11,128 nt of DNA from Kofleriaceae bacterium (GTDB taxonomy: Bacteria > Myxococcota_A > Polyangia > Haliangiales > Haliangiaceae): contig JAESTW010000177.1 in the NCBI GenBank assembly GCA_016763395.1, positions 1 to 11,128 on the forward strand, given 5' to 3'. Positions 7,726 through 11,128 of this stretch are shown in pieces; positions within the stretch are counted from its first letter, which is position 1, and each line of letters begins with the position of its first letter. The position numbers and the translations under genes are program-made. The notes under the pieces were generated by a model, which saw only the letters and a list, made by a program, of their open reading frames with translations, ran no database searches and was not told the origin of the DNA.

Positions 7726-8232
7726 ATGTTGATGCAATGCAATCTGGTTCTGCGGCGACTTCGCTATGCTTTAGATCTGCGAAACCACGAGATGATTGCG
7801 ATCTTCAAGCTAGCCGAGCACGAGATTACTGATGAAGTGCTGCGAGCGTTACTGCTGCGCGACCAGGACGATGGCTTTGCCGAGTGCTCCGTTGACCAGC
7901 TGAGCTACTTTCTCGATGGCCTGATCTTGAAGATGCGAGGGGCCAGAGAAACTGCGCCGGACGCCAAGCCAATGCCCAGAGTTTTGGCTGCAACCAACAA
8001 CGTGGTGATGAGAAAACTTCGTATCGCCTTAGACTTGCGAGAAGAGGGGCTTTTAGAATTGGTCGAACTCGGCGGATTCAAAATGTCAAAGCATGAGCTC
8101 AGCGCTCTCTTTCGCAAAGAAGGCCACAAACACTACCGAGCGTGTGGTGACCAGGTTCTGCGATATTTTCTGGGTGGTCTCACCAAGAAACGCCGTCCGG
8201 ACGACGTTGTTGAGCTAGAAGACTTTAGTTAA
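7726..8232 (+). CDS. yehS: DUF1456 family protein (YehS-like), two tandem repeats
   Basis: This 168-aa protein matches the plan of E. coli YehS (about 156 aa), a DUF1456 protein of unknown function. It is built of two related ~65-residue units, 4-72 and 91-157. Each has a LRxALDLR-like segment (RLRYALDLR; KLRIALDLR), an acidic/aromatic middle and a closing YFLxGL (YFLDGL; YFLGGL). It is helical and soluble, with no signal peptide. The ATG at 7726 lacks a clear RBS; ATG 7732 is an equally possible start. It follows the M18 gene in the same direction, separated by 93 bases and a stem-loop, so a shared message is uncertain. Its stop overlaps the end of the convergent cytochrome-permease gene by 8 bp. 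The role is not known. Confidence 0.9.
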   Translation: MLMQCNLVLRRLRYALDLRNHEMIAIFKLAEHEITDEVLRALLLRDQDDGFAECSVDQLSYFLDGLILKMRGARETAPDAKPMPRVLAATNNVVMRKLRIALDLREEGLLELVELGGFKMSKHELSALFRKEGHKHYRACGDQVLRYFLGGLTKKRRPDDVVELEDFS

Positions 8233-9874
8233 GGCTGGCGGCCTTAGACGGTAGCAAGGTGAAAATCACTAGGATCACCGTACAAGCTGCCGCGACTACA
8301 AGTTGAATCAGCACACCTTGACTGGTCGGCCATAGAGACAACCAGGGGCTCTGCATAGTACCGGCTTGCTCTGTTGGCAGGTAACGAGCCATTTGTGCGG
8401 CTCGAGCACAGGTGCCCGCTGAAATGATGGCCAGAGTTGCTGTGCATATCGCTAGAAGTCCTGTTCTGGCGCTAATGGCGAGTCGCCGTTCGAGCGTGAC
8501 CAATAGTCCTATGAGCAGGGCTAAGGCGACTACCGCGACAACTGCTCCAATCCACAAGCTGGAGGAGGGCAAGAGCAGAATTACTGGCAAAAACTCCATG
8601 CTATCTCGGACAAGTACGCCTGCGCTGAGTAGAAAAATAACACCCAGCCATGACGGTGCGGCTATCGTCCGTGTTTGTGGAGGCCAGCGGAAATGCCGGA
8701 CAAGCCCGGCAAGTAATAGTAGAGCGAGGCCGGCGACCAGGGCCGAGACTGCGAGCGAGATTTTGATTCGAATACCACCGGGGAATGTGGCTTCCGACCA
8801 CATCATTGCAATGGCTATCGAAGCCGCAACTCCCGTTACGATTCCCACGGCCAGGACTTTGCGTTCTCGCTTGTCCGCTCCTCGTCGGGTTACTAGTGTA
8901 ATTAGGAGAAAGAGGAAGAGTGCACCGTCTAAGGCGTAGGAAAGGGCGGTCGCAGCCCCCAACGCAAGACTGGGATTTGACTCTATTTGGGACAAAATGG
9001 GCGCGGCCAAATCGAGGCTTTGGGAAAGCCCCTGCGCTTGCGCCCCGACCTCAGCCATAGGAAGCCCTTGCGAAAACGCTTTACGCAAAGAGCGTACCTG
9101 TAGCTCAATCGTCAGAACAACACCGCTTTGTCGAGAGAGTATAAGTTGCAAGTGGCTATCTAGGTTGTCGAGATAGCTGTTTCCAAGGATTCTCTTGGCC
9201 GATTCATGTTCACCTTTTCGGTAGGTGGCCACCGCCCGGCCCACGTCATTGCGAAAGGTGTCGACGCCAAATACGTGTAGTTCGTAGGGAGCTGTCCGGC
9301 GGAAATAGGCCAATACATCGCGAGCGCCGCCCGCATCTTGTCCGCGTTTCACCATGTCCGCCAGAATTCCCTGGTTACCCAAGGTTGAGAGAGTCCGTGG
9401 CGATGGCCGTTCCATCCTTAACTCGGCAGCAAGCTTCTCGCCCCGTGTCGCAGCTTCATCGGTATGGGCTAAGGAGAGAACAAAGAATGCCAAACTCCAA
9501 CGATCACCCTCTGACAAGAGGTCAAAAGCGCTCATGGCTGAGCGGGGTACTCCCTTGCTAATCGCTGTGAAGGCGCTAGTGGGTGACATGCGTGCCATCG
9601 TTCGATCATTGTGAAAGTCGCGAGGTTTCGGACCTTCCAATTCTTTGACTCGCCAGCCATCTCCATGGCCCTCGGCGCCGTGGCAAGGGACGCAATTTTC
9701 GACATACAATGCGCGGCCACGCACAAGCTCTGGACTGCTGAGCGCGATTGTCCCCGCTGACTTGGGCAAGTCAGGCTGAGGCTGGTTGTAGCAAGCCGAG
9801 AGAATCCCGGAGAGGATTCCAGCAAGAATCCCGGCAAGAATCCGGTAGCGAGCGAGGATGACAAGAGCTTTCAT
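8225..9874 (-). CDS. Lipoprotein cytochrome c fused to a divergent FTR1-type iron permease domain
   Basis: From ATG 9874 the product is 549 aa. A lipoprotein signal ends in ILSA with lipid Cys28. A class I cytochrome c follows: heme site CVPCH at 61-65 and a likely distal ligand Met114 in GVPRSAM. A helical spacer (YRKGEHESAKR, then IELQVRSLRKAFSQGLP) is typical of cytochrome c-FTR1 fusions. Seven membrane helices fill ~305-541. In FTR1/EfeU permeases REGLE motifs in helices 1 and 4 bind iron; here helix 1 reads YALDG (313-317) and helix 4 reads RDSME (423-427), so only the second keeps Arg and Glu. By family the protein would pass electrons or oxidise Fe(II) outside the membrane and import iron, but the altered first motif makes transport doubtful. 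An upstream TTG at 9919 is open but would add residues ahead of the signal peptide. The gene diverges from a small lipoprotein gene. Confidence 0.85.
   Translation of the reverse strand: MKALVILARYRILAGILAGILSGILSACYNQPQPDLPKSAGTIALSSPELVRGRALYVENCVPCHGAEGHGDGWRVKELEGPKPRDFHNDRTMARMSPTSAFTAISKGVPRSAMSAFDLLSEGDRWSLAFFVLSLAHTDEAATRGEKLAAELRMERPSPRTLSTLGNQGILADMVKRGQDAGGARDVLAYFRRTAPYELHVFGVDTFRNDVGRAVATYRKGEHESAKRILGNSYLDNLDSHLQLILSRQSGVVLTIELQVRSLRKAFSQGLPMAEVGAQAQGLSQSLDLAAPILSQIESNPSLALGAATALSYALDGALFLFLLITLVTRRGADKRERKVLAVGIVTGVAASIAIAMMWSEATFPGGIRIKISLAVSALVAGLALLLLAGLVRHFRWPPQTRTIAAPSWLGVIFLLSAGVLVRDSMEFLPVILLLPSSSLWIGAVVAVVALALLIGLLVTLERRLAISARTGLLAICTATLAIISAGTCARAAQMARYLPTEQAGTMQSPWLSLWPTSQGVLIQLVVAAACTVILVIFTLLPSKAASLN
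9794..9841 (-). repeat. Four tandem 12-bp repeats encoding the lipoprotein signal core
   Basis: Reading the minus strand from 9841, the units are ATTCTTGCCGGG, ATTCTTGCTGGA, ATCCTCTCCGGG and ATTCTCTCGGCT, followed by the TGC of the lipidated cysteine. They encode ILAG, ILAG, ILSG and ILSA. Because the unit is a multiple of three, gain or loss of a copy would change the length of the hydrophobic core by four residues without breaking the frame. Confidence 0.85.
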
Positions 9875-9928
9875 TGCGAACGAGGGCAATGGTATCCTCG
9901 ATGCATGTCTGCGCACCAATTCGTGGCG

Positions 9929-10444
9929 ATGCCTCGTCGCATTTCAGCCTTTGTTCTGTGTTTCTCTGTGTTTTTCGTCGCGAATTGCGGCAAAAAAGAG
10001 ACGGAGCTTGTCGGCTTTCACAAATACGAATTTGGCAAGACTACTAAAAAGGACGGCGTGGCTTGTTCGAAGCGTGGCCAGCAGACCTATTGCTCTCACA
10101 ATGACTCTCCTTCGATCGCGGGTCACAAAACCCAAACCGATCTCTATTTTCGCGGTCATGATGAGGATTCTCCGCTGGCAGAAATCCTAGTGGGAATTTG
10201 GAAATGCAATCCCGGTGAACTCAGTGCTGGTCTCTACGCGCAGATGGGCGAGCCAGCAGAGAAAATCGGGCAGAGCTTGCGTTGGGAGTTTAAGAACATG
10301 ACAGCAATCGCAATTTTGAAAGAAGACAAAGGGCTATGTACCTTGCACTTCCTCGATCACAGTGAAGAGAAGCGCATTGCCAAGCTGTTTCCACGTAGCA
10401 ACGCAAAGCCTGCAAGCGGCGCCGTCGACTCTACGGAAAAGTAG
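9929..10444 (+). CDS. Small lipoprotein of unknown function with four mature cysteines
   Basis: From ATG 9929 the product is 171 aa. A short basic start (MPRRIS), a hydrophobic stretch and VANC suggest a lipoprotein with lipid Cys20; Asn just before the cysteine is unusual for a lipobox, so lipidation is probable, not certain. An upstream ATG at 9905 would put eight polar residues before the signal, so I prefer 9929. The mature part is polar and lysine-rich, with four more cysteines (46, 55, 93, 137) that could form two disulfides, and ends in a low-complexity tail (NAKPASGAVDSTEK). Segments such as WEFKNMTAIAIL and CTLHFLD look like a small beta-sheet domain. I do not recognise a family. Only 54 bases separate its start from that of the divergent cytochrome-permease gene, so the two may share control. 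Stop is TAG at 10442. Confidence 0.8.
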   Translation: MPRRISAFVLCFSVFFVANCGKKETELVGFHKYEFGKTTKKDGVACSKRGQQTYCSHNDSPSIAGHKTQTDLYFRGHDEDSPLAEILVGIWKCNPGELSAGLYAQMGEPAEKIGQSLRWEFKNMTAIAILKEDKGLCTLHFLDHSEEKRIAKLFPRSNAKPASGAVDSTEK

Positions 10445-10459
10445 TAGGTCTGCTTGTCG

Positions 10460-10490
10460 GGCCGCTACTTCGTCCGGCCGCTACTTCGTC
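10460..10490. repeat. 15-bp direct repeat at the 3' end of the NrfD gene
   Basis: GGCCGCTACTTCGTC occurs at 10460-10474 and again at 10476-10490. The right-hand copy contains the TAG stop of the NrfD gene (10481-10483 on the minus strand). The inner GGCCG and CGGCC (10460-10464 and 10475-10479) could also pair as a 5-bp stem between the two converging genes, but there is no T-run. Confidence 0.7.
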
Positions 10491-11068
10491 TTCTCTTTGA
10501 GGTCGCCAAACTGAATCGCTAGAGCGACTTTGGCCATGACTGTGAAGAGCAAGGCGCCGAATGCCCAGATGCCGAGGGAGATCAGAAACTCAGAAGTTGA
10601 GGGCTGGTACTCGACCAGGTTTCCCATCGGTGAGGGAATGAGTCCGGGAACGATGAGGCCCATGCCTTTTTCAATCCAAACACCGATGATGCAGAATACG
10701 GAAGCCACGCCCATCCATACTGGGTTCTTGTAGAGTTTGGGTATCCAAAAGATAACCATTGCTGTGACACCGAGGGCAAGTCCTGTCCAGATGTAGGGGA
10801 CGAGCATGCCGTGTCCGTTGATACCAAAGAAGAGGTAGTGTGCGGACATCGCGTGGGTGGAGTCGGTGTAAAACTCTTTGAAAAGCTCAACGACGAGCAA
10901 AAAGTAGTTTACTGGGAGAGCGATGGAAACGACGCGTCTTAGGTACTTGAAGATGCTGCCTTGAATTTTGACATCGGTGAACTTGTTGATCGACCAGAAT
11001 ACGATAATCAAGAGCGCGGGGCCTGCGGCAAAGAGTGCGGTGCAAGCAAAAGTGGCATTTCTCCACAA
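10481..11068 (-). CDS. nrfD: NrfD/PsrC-type quinone-interacting membrane subunit, C-terminal half
   Basis: About 185-195 residues match the C-terminal half of the NrfD/PsrC membrane anchor found in complexes that move electrons between quinones and periplasmic or cytoplasmic redox subunits. Family-like stretches are FAAGPALLIIVFW, VVELFKEFYT, THAMSAHYLFFG, GVWIEKGMGLIVPG and LIPSPMGNLVEY, the last close to NrfD proteins of Geobacter-like bacteria. At least four or five membrane helices are visible; full-length relatives have about 8 to 10 helices and ~400 residues. The frame is open back to a TAA at 11116-11114, yet the family likeness fades just upstream of FAAGP (about 11032), where another frame carries an iron-sulfur protein signature. 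The TTG at 11068 is only the first possible start, not a credible native one. I treat this as a truncated gene whose N-terminal half is missing from this sequence. Confidence 0.78.
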   Translation of the reverse strand: MWRNATFACTALFAAGPALLIIVFWSINKFTDVKIQGSIFKYLRRVVSIALPVNYFLLVVELFKEFYTDSTHAMSAHYLFFGINGHGMLVPYIWTGLALGVTAMVIFWIPKLYKNPVWMGVASVFCIIGVWIEKGMGLIVPGLIPSPMGNLVEYQPSTSEFLISLGIWAFGALLFTVMAKVALAIQFGDLKEKTK

Positions 11069-11128
11069 CGCCTTGTGGTCGCATCCGATTGCTAAGAAAA
11101 CCCTGATTGGGAATTATCTCATGGGCCG
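11037..11128 (-). pseudogene. Fragment of a PsrB/NrfC-type 4Fe-4S subunit, out of frame with NrfD
   Basis: The minus-strand frame open to the right edge reads ...GFLSNRM then RPQGVVEKCHFCLHR (11081-11037). RPxGVVEKCxFCxHR is the hallmark of the iron-sulfur electron-transfer subunits (PsrB, NrfC, DmsB group) that usually precede nrfD; the two cysteines belong to one of their 4Fe-4S clusters. In a normal protein this is followed by a CxxxCP segment and ~60 or more residues. Here the frame instead runs on through 10887 as an unrelated shadow of the NrfD frame, with no CxxxCP block. The piece therefore looks cut off at about 11037. The partner identity fits the neighbouring NrfD gene. A true intact gene would need the missing part to be elsewhere; an assembly join is also possible. 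Confidence 0.6.

Noticed and set aside
8412..8939. 175-codon plus-strand frame inside the FTR1-like domain
   Set aside because: Antisense of seven membrane helices yields a Ser/Thr/Arg-rich low-complexity sequence without domain likeness.
10887..11036. Continuation of the iron-sulfur frame beyond the CHFCLHR motif
   Set aside because: After the motif this frame is Arg/Gln-rich, lacks the expected CxxxCP block and is the out-of-frame shadow of the NrfD coding sequence.

Overview
The window looks like bacterial DNA of roughly 55% G+C with tightly packed genes on both strands. Two predicted lipoproteins, a lipid-anchored cytochrome c and an NrfD-type respiratory membrane subunit point to a Gram-negative organism with a respiratory chain. 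The nearest flavour I recognise is the former Deltaproteobacteria (Myxococcota, Bradymonadota or Desulfobacterota-like), but this is a loose inference. Both ends cut through genes, so the window may be a whole contig or a slice of one.

Layout. (1) 1-244, minus: the start of a small secreted protein, running off the left edge. (2) 455-4155, plus: a two-gene methionine operon. The first gene is one polypeptide joining a MetX-type homoserine O-acyltransferase to a homoserine dehydrogenase with a C-terminal ACT-like domain. The second, overlapping by 4 bp, is a PLP enzyme of the cystathionine gamma-synthase / O-acylhomoserine sulfhydrylase family. Together they would turn aspartate semialdehyde into homoserine, then O-acylhomoserine, then cystathionine or homocysteine. 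(3) 4171-6245, minus: an oligopeptidase B-type S9 serine peptidase whose frame breaks once near its N-terminus. (4) 6355-7632, plus: an M18 zinc aminopeptidase, divergent from the S9 gene. An endo-oligopeptidase beside an aminopeptidase suggests cytoplasmic peptide breakdown. (5) 7726-8232, plus: a YehS/DUF1456 protein with two internal repeats. (6) 8225-9874, minus: a lipoprotein cytochrome c fused to a seven-helix FTR1-like iron-permease domain whose iron-binding motifs are altered. (7) 9929-10444, plus: a small unknown lipoprotein, divergent from the cytochrome-permease. (8) 10481-11128, minus: the C-terminal half of an NrfD/PsrC membrane subunit, directly preceded in another frame by the signature of its usual partner, a PsrB/NrfC-type iron-sulfur protein. 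That junction looks like a deletion, rearrangement or assembly chimera.

The items most worth a second look are the MetX-homoserine dehydrogenase fusion, the FTR1-like domain that has lost its first REGLE motif, the frame break in the S9 peptidase gene, and the scrambled iron-sulfur/NrfD junction at the right edge. I saw no CRISPR array, insertion sequence, tRNA or rRNA.
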